55,474 nucleotides of DNA. It comes from Flavobacteriales bacterium. GTDB lineage: Bacteria; Bacteroidota; Bacteroidia; Flavobacteriales_F; PHOS-HE28. This document shows positions 8,495-15,171 of this stretch, piece by piece; position 1 is the first letter of the stretch, and each line of letters starts with the position of its first letter. The stretch covers positions 1 to 55,474 of the forward strand of contig JAGNUG010000011.1 in assembly GCA_017987115.1 (NCBI GenBank). Direction: 5' to 3'. The translations under genes and the position numbers were made by a program. The notes beneath the pieces are model-generated. The model saw nothing but the letters and a program-made list of their open reading frames with translations, searched no databases and was not told the origin of the DNA.

Positions 8495-8998
8495 GTATTT
8501 CTTCGTTTTTCTGAGTTGTGTATATGCCTCTTTAGAGATGGTTATTCTGTACATACTAAAAGTCAAATTATCATTTAAGGCGAGCTTTACTATGCTGTAA
8601 GATACTTGACGAGGAGGGCCGAACAATACACTCTTCCATTTATCATTCACAGAATAATAGGTCGTATCGTTATGTTTTCTCCAGTTTCTTCTTTTGCTGT
8701 TGAGGAAGAGTCTTAAGGAAGACTCGTAGCAAGACTGACAAGAGGAATTGTAAGTAATACTATCACACATATCATACTCCTTGTTTATAAAATATTCTAA
8801 ACTGGTGCATTTATCTTGATTAAATAGGGCTGTAACTGACACTGAATCAGTGATTATCTGTTTTTCTGCAATGTGAAGAGTGTCAAACCCAAGTTCCAGA
8901 AGACTTGATATTAATAGTCCTTTAGAGTAGCTCAGATAATCCTGACTGAAGACACTGCCAAAAATCAGAAGATGAATTATGGTTATATATATCCTCAT
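8489..8998 (-). CDS. Hypothetical secreted cassette protein
   Basis: 169 residues from the ATG at 8998, chosen because it gives a clean signal peptide (MRIYITIIHLLIFGSVFSQ) and because codons further upstream fall inside an attC-like repeat. The mature part has four clustered cysteines (CDSITYNSSCQSCYESSL), suggesting disulfides or a metal site in an exported protein. I recognise no family. The TAA stop is embedded in the attC-like box at 8488-8494. AT-rich and Ser/Thr/Tyr-rich compared with the core genes. Confidence 0.7.
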   Translation of the reverse strand: MRIYITIIHLLIFGSVFSQDYLSYSKGLLISSLLELGFDTLHIAEKQIITDSVSVTALFNQDKCTSLEYFINKEYDMCDSITYNSSCQSCYESSLRLFLNSKRRNWRKHNDTTYYSVNDKWKSVLFGPPRQVSYSIVKLALNDNLTFSMYRITISKEAYTQLRKTKKYR

Positions 8999-9013
8999 CC
9001 GTTTTGAAATTAT

Positions 9014-9142
9014 CGCTAACGTTTCGCAGCTAAACGCCGGCAGGTTTTCCGGGACCAGCCTCGAAGCTCCGATCATTCAAGTTTACCACTTCTCTTTCGA
9101 TTGAAGAACTGAGTGCCTGCTGGCGTTTAGGTGCTGTTATGC
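9014..9142 (-). repeat. attC-like inverted repeat E
   Basis: 129-nt inverted repeat. Left arm CGCTAAC ... GCAGCTAAACGCCGGCAGG (to 9044); right arm CCTGCTGGCGTTTAGGTGC ... GTTATGC (9116-9142). 17 of 19 bases pair in the inner stem. It starts 9 nt after the stop of the 214-aa gene. Its right edge GTTATGCGCTATAT (9136-9149) is the perfect 14-nt complement of ATATAGCGCATAAC at 9809-9822, the opposite end of that cassette. Confidence 0.7.
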
Positions 9143-9151
9143 GCTATATCT

Positions 9152-9796
9152 TTACTTCTCCCTAATCTGTTTATTCTCACTCGTTACCACACCGTCAACG
9201 TCCGTTAAATCAAGGTACTTCTTATTGACAGCAATCATGAGGAAATGATCACCAGCTTCGAATGCATTCCTCTTAAGATTGTCAAGACTGTATTTTTCGC
9301 TTGGCCAACCATCCTCGGTGTCGAATAAGTCTGTTGCAGACACTTCGTAACCAAGTGTTCCTATAATGAAATCAAACTTATCGAAGAGATTATGTAAAAA
9401 CTCTTTGAAGACTGGAAAGTCTGTTTCTGTTATCCCTCTCTGGTTCCATTCAGGAGCATCCAACTCTGAGCCGAAGAGCCAGAAGTTTATTTGAACGAGG
9501 GTTGACGATATTTGCTCAAGCGCTAGAATTGATTTTCTATTGCCATCGGTGTTTATATATACAGGTATTTGGGTTGAATGATATCTAACTGATTGCGGGT
9601 CATGTTCGTTATCAAGATACCCGATGCAAAATTTCTCTATTTTCTCACTAATCTGGGCTTCAGATAGAGCAATCGTTACTGTGGGTTTAACCGATTTAAT
9701 TCTAGAAAGCACAGCATTAATAACAGTTTGTCGGCCAGTTTCAAGTGGTAACAAAAAACTGATCTCTAAAAAGGGTCCTCCTTGCAACCAAGTCAT
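9152..9796 (-). CDS. Hypothetical cassette protein
   Basis: 214 residues, no signal peptide or membrane helix, acidic, predicted soluble. It opens MTWLQGGPFLEISFLLP and contains WPSEKYSLDNLKRNAF and a C-terminal LTDVDGVVTSE. I do not recognise a family. The pattern of short strands with a mid-protein FDKFDFIIGTLGYEVSA could fit an immunity- or effector-associated unknown, but that is a guess. It sits tightly between two attC-like repeats: 19 nt from the upstream box to the ATG, 9 nt from the stop to the next repeat. AT-rich. Confidence 0.65.
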   Translation of the reverse strand: MTWLQGGPFLEISFLLPLETGRQTVINAVLSRIKSVKPTVTIALSEAQISEKIEKFCIGYLDNEHDPQSVRYHSTQIPVYINTDGNRKSILALEQISSTLVQINFWLFGSELDAPEWNQRGITETDFPVFKEFLHNLFDKFDFIIGTLGYEVSATDLFDTEDGWPSEKYSLDNLKRNAFEAGDHFLMIAVNKKYLDLTDVDGVVTSENKQIREK

Positions 9797-9815
9797 TTAT
9801 TTGATTCTATATAGC

Positions 9816-9899
9816 GCATAACGGATAAGGGTTGAAGCATTGTGCTTTGCGCGAGGGATTATGTGTGTCTGGGCGCATTGCTGCAACCCGACGTTAGGT
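9816..9899 (-). repeat. attC-like inverted repeat F
   Basis: 84-nt inverted repeat, ends GCATAAC (9816-9822) and GTTAGGT (9893-9899). GTTAGGT is an exact match to the attC core GTTRRRY. The inner stem pairs GGGTTGAAGCA with TGCTGCAACCC, with further GCGC pairing. The GTTAGGTGC edge plus TCGCG (9893-9908) is repeated in inverted form at 11014-11029, the other end of the cassette, with 14 of 16 positions complementary. Confidence 0.7.
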
Positions 9900-9920
9900 G
9901 CAGTCGCGTCTTCCGCATTT

Positions 9921-9968
9921 GGCCGCGAATTGCACCAATGCCCCGGATTGGTGCAGTTGAACGCGGCC
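9921..9968. repeat. Strong composite hairpin between attC-like site and cassette gene
   Basis: Two nested perfect stems: GGCCGCG (9921-9927) with CGCGGCC (9962-9968), and TGCACCAAT (9931-9939) with ATTGGTGCA (9947-9955) around a 7-nt loop. Just after it, 9970-9985 is the perfect 16-nt reverse complement of 10964-10979 on the far side of the gene. The 171-nt gap here is longer than in the other cassettes, and these structures fill it. Confidence 0.6.
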
Positions 9969-10070
9969 TCAGAAACCGGCCCGGATGTTCGCATTGGCTC
10001 TCTCCCAGTTAGGCGCAGTGGTTTCCATTGCACTCCTTGGTTCGGGGTCCATGTACTGCTCATATCGGCC

Positions 10071-10910
10071 CTAATCACTTTTAACTGGACGGTCGAATGT
10101 CAAGGTGCCGGGACCAATTGGAACGCCAACCATTTGTCCATTGCGATGGAAAACCGTATAACGGCTAATGCGTCGAGTATCGAAGGCCGGACAGTAGTAT
10201 ATCATCTGATAGTGCATGATGATGGATCGTTCGCCATTATGGGGAACTCTGTGCAAATCGTTCCATGGAAAGTTCTCCCGCATTTCCGATCTCGGCATAA
10301 TCAAATTTGGATTATCGCCATTGGAGAATCGACCGCCGGGTGTAATAAGAATGCTTGCCATTCTCGTATCACTAAACACTGGTTCAAAAGCGTCATCTTG
10401 GCTCTCAACGAACTGGGGCTGTTGCGCCCAACTTTCAATGATTACGGCGCTCTTTCCTATGTTGATATAGGTATAGAGCGGGTGCATTCCCATAAATGGG
10501 ACTAGTTCGGATCTAGTGCAGGCCATGATTCCTCGTTCATTGTCGATATAGGCGTCAACGCTTCGCTTGGTTTCGTAAATGGCTTTGTTAGAAGACACTA
10601 CCGCATGCGTGAAAGCCTTTCTGTTGAAGTACAGCGTGACTCCGAGAAGTGCCAATGTACCAAGGGCCATAACCCATTGCGCGTAGAGATCTCGCTTGGC
10701 ATAAGAGAGTCCAATCTCATTGTAATAATTGGCAGCGTCATTGGGGTCAGTTTTGTGATCGGGTTGAATCACTTGCTGACCTTCGTAGCAGGTGAATGGA
10801 CAAAGCCCAAGGACCACAATGGCAAATACTAGGCACACTGCGAAAGCGCGTTCACCGTTGGTCCATCCTTTGAACATGCAGCCAATCCAACTGATCAATT
10901 TCTTCATCAA
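10071..10910 (-). CDS. Hypothetical membrane-anchored cassette protein
   Basis: 279 residues. Two hydrophobic helices near the N-terminus (about residues 22-40 and 79-98), a short extracytoplasmic loop between them and a ~180-residue soluble C-terminal domain. This two-TM-plus-domain layout is common in integron-cassette hypothetical proteins annotated only as membrane proteins; I cannot name a family. The C-terminal domain contains YIDNERGIMACTRSEL and ends RPVKSD. Base composition is closer to the core genome than in the neighbouring cassettes, and the flanks carry an extra 16-bp inverted repeat, so it may have a different origin. Confidence 0.7.
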   Translation of the reverse strand: MMKKLISWIGCMFKGWTNGERAFAVCLVFAIVVLGLCPFTCYEGQQVIQPDHKTDPNDAANYYNEIGLSYAKRDLYAQWVMALGTLALLGVTLYFNRKAFTHAVVSSNKAIYETKRSVDAYIDNERGIMACTRSELVPFMGMHPLYTYINIGKSAVIIESWAQQPQFVESQDDAFEPVFSDTRMASILITPGGRFSNGDNPNLIMPRSEMRENFPWNDLHRVPHNGERSIIMHYQMIYYCPAFDTRRISRYTVFHRNGQMVGVPIGPGTLTFDRPVKSD

Positions 10911-11022
10911 CCTTTTCTTTCGGTTCTACGGGTGCATTGGCTGCCGCCTTTTCTGGGTTCTCTTCCGGGCCGGTTTCTGTTTTCAGTGCGTTGGCTATTG
11001 GCGTTGGCGTATTCGCGATGGC

Positions 11023-11151
11023 ACCTAACGTTTTGCATATGGCTTGTGGCGGTTTCGAAGCACTTCCTTTTCAACCGAGAAAGAACTTGGCTACAGAGCT
11101 AAAACCTTGCTGGTAGACGCTTACCCGCCATAAGCTATATGCTGTGTTGGC
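11023..11151 (-). repeat. attC-like inverted repeat G
   Basis: 129-nt inverted repeat, outer boxes ACCTAAC (11023-11029; exact RYYYAAC) and GTTGGCA (11145-11151). The inner stem pairs GCATATGGCTTGTGGCGG (11035-11052) with CCGCCATAAGCTATATGC (11124-11141) at 16 of 18 positions. It begins 5 nt after the stop of the following-coordinate gene. The 110 nt between this box and the 10910 start is leader without a clear promoter. Confidence 0.7.
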
Positions 11152-11156
11152 ACCAG

Positions 11157-11693
11157 TTATTTTATTTTCAAGGAGTTCATAATTTCTTTAGCGGTTGGCG
11201 TCCATTCGTCAATACTCTTTTTAGTACAATTGAAAGTGCAAAGAAGCAATTTGCCGTCCAAGTCAGTAAAGAACATTAAGTTATAAATTTCGGTATCTAT
11301 CGCTGGAGTAACTAATTCTAGATAGCCAACTTCTTTTCCGTTAATAGTCTTGATACCACTGTCTTTCCATTCAGCTGACGGGTATAGGTTTTTAAAAGTA
11401 TTAACGAAGTTGTCTTTATATGCGGGAATTAATTGTTGACTAGCTTGATTTTGGGTCAGGTTCAACGCTACGTTAATTCCGCCTGATTCGTTGGAGTAAA
11501 CCAAAGTTGGTCTTCTCTCTGAAGGATACTTCAGTTTCATTATTTCTTCAGACATAATATCGAAGTCCTTTGGTATTTTAAGCTCTACTTTATCATTTAG
11601 TAGCGACTTAGTTTCTAGGTCAATAGTTACAGTAAATGCAGTCGTTAATATGATGGTTAATACTGTCAATCCGATTGTTTTGATTCTATTCAT
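11157..11693 (-). CDS. Secreted PsbP/DUF1795-like protein (cassette gene)
   Basis: 178 residues. The signal peptide is MNRIKTIGLTVLTIILTTAF. The mature part, VELKIPKDFDIMSEE ... KYPSERRPTLVYSNES ... GGINVALN ... GKEVGYLELVTPAIDTEIYN, follows the single-domain alpha/beta layout of PsbP-like/DUF1795 proteins. The family function is unknown outside photosystems. It is preceded by copy 2 of the 104-nt repeat and its stop is 5 nt from repeat G. AT-rich, consistent with acquisition as a mobile cassette. Confidence 0.75.
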   Translation of the reverse strand: MNRIKTIGLTVLTIILTTAFTVTIDLETKSLLNDKVELKIPKDFDIMSEEIMKLKYPSERRPTLVYSNESGGINVALNLTQNQASQQLIPAYKDNFVNTFKNLYPSAEWKDSGIKTINGKEVGYLELVTPAIDTEIYNLMFFTDLDGKLLLCTFNCTKKSIDEWTPTAKEIMNSLKIK

Positions 11694-11714
11694 AGTTTCT
11701 GTTTTCTTAATTGG

Positions 11715-11823
11715 TGCTAACTAGTCGGTTGTAACTATAATAGGGTTTATTTCCGGACTTGGTTTGTGCTTGGAGTGGTTTCTATTTCACTCTTGGGGCA
11801 TGTACAGCCCAATAGCGTTTTAC
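11715..11823 (-). repeat. attC-like repeat B, copy 2 (99/104 identical to 4947-5050)
   Basis: Same 104-nt sequence as at 4947-5050, with five substitutions and no indels. The left edge TGCTAAC is complementary in part to GTTGGCA at 11145, the other end of the PsbP-like cassette. The right edge GTTTTAC contains the TAA stop of the small ORF at 11820-12041. Confidence 0.6.
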
Positions 11824-12041
11824 AGGTCCAAGTCTTCCAATGGGCTTGGAATGTTGCCAAGTGCTTTTGTGCTGACATGAATGTAGTTCTCGGTGATCCA
11901 GGATTTGAATATAGCTCCGTTCGGCAGTTCACGCAGCACTAACTGACTATTTATTTGCTGGCTACACTCTTTCTGCTTCATCATCCGATCAACAACGCCG
12001 AGATATGGGGATCGCACATAGTCCTGACAAGGTTCTTTCAA
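11820..12041 (-). CDS. Small cassette ORF or remnant
   Basis: A short frame of up to 73 codons from a TTG at 12041. The first ATG is at 11984 and would give 54 residues (MMKQKECSQQ ... LEDLDL). Its TAA stop falls inside the attC-like box, as in the 8489 gene, which is the main reason to list it. No family is recognised and no clear attC-like repeat lies beyond it, so this may be the decayed last cassette at the array edge. Apart from this ORF and the repeat, the gap 11694-12073 holds nothing I can identify. Confidence 0.3.
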   Translation of the reverse strand: MKEPCQDYVRSPYLGVVDRMMKQKECSQQINSQLVLRELPNGAIFKSWITENYIHVSTKALGNIPSPLEDLDL

Positions 12042-12073
12042 CGCGTTGAACTACGAAACACTATTTTTCGAGC

Positions 12074-12238
12074 ATGTTCATCACCAAGAACCTCACTCCA
12101 CGTAGCCTGCTCGTTTTTACAGTTGGCCATTTAATATGGCTCACGCTCTGGGCAAAAGCGGTAACCGTGCTGTATCAGTGGGTGGGGGACAAGTGGGTGC
12201 CGATCCCGTGGCTCCCCATATCCGTGAGGAGTACTTAG
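12074..12238 (+). pseudogene. Bestrophin-family channel, N-terminal remnant
   Basis: A 54-codon frame reads MFITKNLTPRSLLVFTVG, a hydrophobic helix, then VPIPWLPISVRST and a TAG stop. This resembles the start of bacterial bestrophin-like chloride channels (about 300 residues), where FIAIPWLPISxxGTAVAF leads into the second helix. The rest of the protein is absent: the carbonic anhydrase gene begins 25 nt later. I read it as a truncated remnant left by a deletion. It could instead be a small membrane peptide gene. Confidence 0.45.
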
Positions 12239-12263
12239 GTAGAACGCAAATAACAACGAGAAC

Positions 12264-12914
12264 ATGGAATTTTACAAGCAGGTATTCGAGAACAACAAAA
12301 AGTGGATCAAGGAGAAGGAGGCCACCGACAAGGACTTCTTCAAGCATTTGGCAGAAGGGCAGAGCCCGGAGATCCTCTATATCGGTTGCAGCGACAGCAG
12401 GGCCACTGCCGAAGATCTTATGGGTGCCCAACCGGGCCAGGTATTCGTTCATAGGAACATTGCCAATGTAGTTGGTTCGGCGGACCTGAATTCATTGAGC
12501 GTTATTGAATATGCGGTCGGCCATTTGAAGGTAAAGCACGTAGTGGTCTGCGGACATTATTACTGCGGTGGGGTAAAGGCCGCCATGCAGGCGCAGGATC
12601 TCGGTATTCTTAATCCCTGGCTCAGGTATATCCGCGATGTCTATCGGATCCATAGAAAGGAATTGGATGCAATTGCCGACGATGATCTGCGGTATCGTCG
12701 GTTGGTGGAGTTGAACGTAGAAGAACAATGCATCAATGTGATCAAGACCGCGGTTGTACAAAAGGAATATCTGAATAACGGCAGCCCTACTGTGCATGGT
12801 TGGGTCTTTGATGTACGCTCAGGAGAATTGATCGACCTGAAGATCGATTTTGAGCAGAAAATGAAGGACATTCGGGAGATCTACGATCTGGGTGCTGTGG
12901 CGAAGAAAGCCTAG
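12264..12914 (+). CDS. can: Beta-class carbonic anhydrase
   Basis: 216 residues, the normal length of a cytoplasmic beta-carbonic anhydrase, which interconverts CO2 and bicarbonate. Zinc ligands are visible: Cys42 in GCSDSR, His98 and Cys101 in CGHYYCGG, with Asp44/Arg46 forming the catalytic dyad. The conserved HRNIAN and EYAVGHLKVKHVVVCGH segments are present. The start is the ATG giving MEFYKQVFENNKKW, a usual beginning for this clade. It sits downstream of a bestrophin-like remnant; bestrophins conduct anions, so the ancestral pairing may have linked bicarbonate transport and carbonic anhydrase (inference). Confidence 0.95.
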   Translation: MEFYKQVFENNKKWIKEKEATDKDFFKHLAEGQSPEILYIGCSDSRATAEDLMGAQPGQVFVHRNIANVVGSADLNSLSVIEYAVGHLKVKHVVVCGHYYCGGVKAAMQAQDLGILNPWLRYIRDVYRIHRKELDAIADDDLRYRRLVELNVEEQCINVIKTAVVQKEYLNNGSPTVHGWVFDVRSGELIDLKIDFEQKMKDIREIYDLGAVAKKA

Positions 12915-12942
12915 AATGAAACGCGCCGTACATTCGTAATGT

Positions 12943-13887
12943 ATGCTGAATGTTAGCCATATCAGGAACATGCTTCAATGCATTGTGGTAGGTGCGCTTT
13001 TACCATGGCCTACCGCTTCAGCACAGATACCGGATTACTTTGAGGATGCTCAGCTCTGGCGCTATGATCTGAGTAACAGTGATGGTACGTGTGCCTTCTA
13101 TGAAGAGAATACAATTTATGTTGCGCAGGACACGCTTCTGAACGGGTATCAATTCAAGCGGATCGGCATAAGAGGGAGGTCTTGGCAGAACAGCATATGG
13201 GGTGGGCAAGGCCCTTGTTCGTCCGGGGTAACCTATTTCGATAGAACGTTCTGTTTCCTGCGACAATCTGCCGATAGCATTTTCATAGAGCAAGGTGAAA
13301 TGGTAAATGACGGTCTACTTGTTTCGTACAACTTATATGTTGGTGATACGGTGAACCATAGCGATGGCACTTCGGAAGTAGTTCATCACGTTGATACGCT
13401 GCAACTGAACGGTAAACTAAGGCGCGTATTCAGTTTTGATGAACTAGACCAGCACTATCTGATCGAGGGTTTAGTGAATCGTCATTCCGGCCAAACCCAA
13501 CCCATCTTCTTGGATCTGGTCGGGTTGAATATTGGTCCGCAGCATGTCATCTGTTTTGCAGAGAATGATTCGACCGTTTGGGTAGACCCCTATGTTACAA
13601 CAACCGAATGTGACTACCTGATCAACCTTGGTGTTGCGGTCAATAGTGCATCCTTCGTGTCGCCGGAACTATTTCCGAATCCGGCAAGTACTGAACTACA
13701 TGTTGTCGTTAATGGTTCCGGAGGATATTCCACTGTGCTGTATGATCTACTGGGCGCTCAGGTATTGAATAAAAGGAATAGCAGCTTGATCGATATCAAG
13801 CATCTATCAAAAGGATCATATGTGGTCGAGATCCGTCAGGATGGCGTGGATCGGCCTTATAGACAACAGGTGATCATTGCGCGCTGA
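12943..13887 (+). CDS. T9SS-sorted secreted protein of unknown function (paralogue of 29701 gene)
   Basis: 314 residues. An N-terminal signal sequence (ALLPWPTASAQ) is followed by a ~200-residue domain with TIYVAQDTLLNGYQFKRI, repeated FLRQSADSIFIEQ-type strands and VGDTV, then a C-terminal type A sorting domain (LFPNPASTELHV ... LSKGSYVVEI) for export by T9SS. The middle domain has the same order of motifs (DTxLNGxxY, VGDSI/VGDTV, a RRVF/KRFVVDSLE-type strand, IEGIG/IEGLV) as the protein encoded at 29701-30621, so these are paralogues with an unnamed domain. It is convergent with the outer-membrane gene; the stops are close and flanked by a TGATCG/CGATCA stem. Confidence 0.8.
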   Translation: MLNVSHIRNMLQCIVVGALLPWPTASAQIPDYFEDAQLWRYDLSNSDGTCAFYEENTIYVAQDTLLNGYQFKRIGIRGRSWQNSIWGGQGPCSSGVTYFDRTFCFLRQSADSIFIEQGEMVNDGLLVSYNLYVGDTVNHSDGTSEVVHHVDTLQLNGKLRRVFSFDELDQHYLIEGLVNRHSGQTQPIFLDLVGLNIGPQHVICFAENDSTVWVDPYVTTTECDYLINLGVAVNSASFVSPELFPNPASTELHVVVNGSGGYSTVLYDLLGAQVLNKRNSSLIDIKHLSKGSYVVEIRQDGVDRPYRQQVIIAR

Positions 13888-13904
13888 TCGAGAGGGCCCA
13901 GCGA

Positions 13905-14633
13905 TCAGAACAACAGACCCACTTTGAGGTTCAGGGGCAAGTTGGGGGTAGTATAGCGCCCTCTATCGATCGTGGCTATGGAGGGGACCTCATCAACACC
14001 CTGAACAATGGTATGCCCAAGGTTGGTGCGTTCAAAATGTTGAACGGTCTTGAACTTGAGTCCTACACCAACTCCAAGGTCCAGGACCACTTTTCCGAGA
14101 TTTGCTTGTATGCCGATCTTGGTATTGACCGTGACCATTTGCTTTTCGATCCGGTAACTATCCGAGTAGACTTCATAGTATGTGGAATCATCGGCATACA
14201 GATAGCCATCCGGGTATGGGCTGAATTCATCCGTTCTCCGAATGGTGATCTGGTGTTGCACCAGGTCCAGTGAAACGTACGGCCGGAATTTTCTGGACAC
14301 GATGAAGAAATACTTCTGCTCAAGTGCCAGCCGCACCCCGGTGTACCTATCATGACCGGTTAATTTCAACGGGTCGGCCAACAGCGCTGCAGAGACCTGT
14401 GTGGACCAACGGGAATAAACACGTTCATAGCTGATCTCGAATCCTGGATTGAACGGATCCAACACACGGATCGGTGAGAATTTCACCTGGTTCACAAAGG
14501 CAGGACCATCCGGCAATGAATGTGCATTGGGCATGGGCGCCGGAACAGAATCAAGAACGTATTGCGCCGCAGCTCGAGGTGCTGAGAACAGCGCCAAGAG
14601 CATGACAACACTAATTCTCGAACACACTTTCAT
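13905..14633 (-). CDS. Outer-membrane beta-barrel protein
   Basis: 242 residues. A signal peptide (VVMLLALFSAPRAAAQ) is followed by alternating amphipathic strands (FRPYVSLDLVQ, NTKIGIQANLGKVVLDLGVGVGLKF) and an aromatic C-terminal residue (KVGLLF). This is typical of small outer-membrane beta-barrel proteins of Bacteroidota (DUF3575-like). The ligand is unknown. It starts 3 nt after the stop of the HAD-like gene, so the two are probably cotranscribed. Confidence 0.75.
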   Translation of the reverse strand: MKVCSRISVVMLLALFSAPRAAAQYVLDSVPAPMPNAHSLPDGPAFVNQVKFSPIRVLDPFNPGFEISYERVYSRWSTQVSAALLADPLKLTGHDRYTGVRLALEQKYFFIVSRKFRPYVSLDLVQHQITIRRTDEFSPYPDGYLYADDSTYYEVYSDSYRIEKQMVTVNTKIGIQANLGKVVLDLGVGVGLKFKTVQHFERTNLGHTIVQGVDEVPSIATIDRGRYTTPNLPLNLKVGLLF

Positions 14634-14636
14634 TGT

Positions 14637-15071
14637 TCAGTGCTCCTTGAACACTTCGATCACCTCTTCTTTCTCCACAAGCTCGGTGAACTTTCCATTG
14701 TAGCGTGTTGCGCGTACAATGTGGTTATCGATCCAGTGGTAGTTGCCGCCGCGCGGCTTGCCAAAAAGAATGCCGTGGTATTTGAACCCGTGCTTATCCA
14801 ACCACGCTGTTGTAACCGCTCTGTGTTCTTCCAAGCGTGAAGTAAAGAAGGTGATGATATGGCCTTCGTCATACCATTTATTGCATGTTTCCAACGCTCC
14901 CTCGAACAATTCTGCCGTTACCATACGTTCGGGTTCTTCATTCGGGATATCCTCACTGACCGTACCATCGATATCGATCATGAAGTTCTTTTTTCCTTCG
15001 GGAAGGGCAGGGCTGGCTTTTTTCCCGTTGATCAATACCTCTTTCAATTCTTTGGTCATCTGGATCTTCAA
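14637..15071 (-). CDS. HAD-like phosphatase domain protein
   Basis: 144 residues, cytoplasmic. HAD motif I is FMIDIDGTVSED (nucleophile Asp and acid/base Asp of DxDGT), motif II is ITFFTSR, and later GGNYHWIDNH supplies acidic residues. Bacteroidota homologues are often labelled phosphoheptose isomerase, but the motifs indicate a small HAD hydrolase of the LNS2/5'-nucleotidase type; the substrate is unknown. The start could also be the ATG four codons later (MTKELKEV). First gene of a two-gene operon with the outer-membrane protein. A bidirectional hairpin terminator upstream separates it from the lysyl-oxidase gene. Confidence 0.8.
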   Translation of the reverse strand: MKIQMTKELKEVLINGKKASPALPEGKKNFMIDIDGTVSEDIPNEEPERMVTAELFEGALETCNKWYDEGHIITFFTSRLEEHRAVTTAWLDKHGFKYHGILFGKPRGGNYHWIDNHIVRATRYNGKFTELVEKEEVIEVFKEH

Positions 15072-15113
15072 TGCGTGGAATACAAAGGTCGTTCATATCT
15101 CGCACGTCACATA

Positions 15114-15151
15114 AAAATGGCCGCATCGACGTTGATCGACGCGGCCATTTT
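15114..15151 (-). terminator. Bidirectional rho-independent terminator
   Basis: Perfect 11-bp stem AAAATGGCCGC / GCGGCCATTTT with additional internal pairing (TCGAC with its inverted copy). T-rich tails on both strands. It lies 21 nt past the stop of the lysyl-oxidase gene. Confidence 0.8.
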
Positions 15152-15171
15152 AAGTATTAAAACATGAACAG

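Noticed and set aside
9840-10505. 221-codon plus-strand frame
   Set aside because: Antisense to the membrane-protein cassette gene and through an attC-like repeat; no similarity or start context.
3538-11823. Repeats taken as a CRISPR array
   Set aside because: The repeats are long, diverse inverted repeats separated by whole genes, not short identical repeats with uniform spacers.
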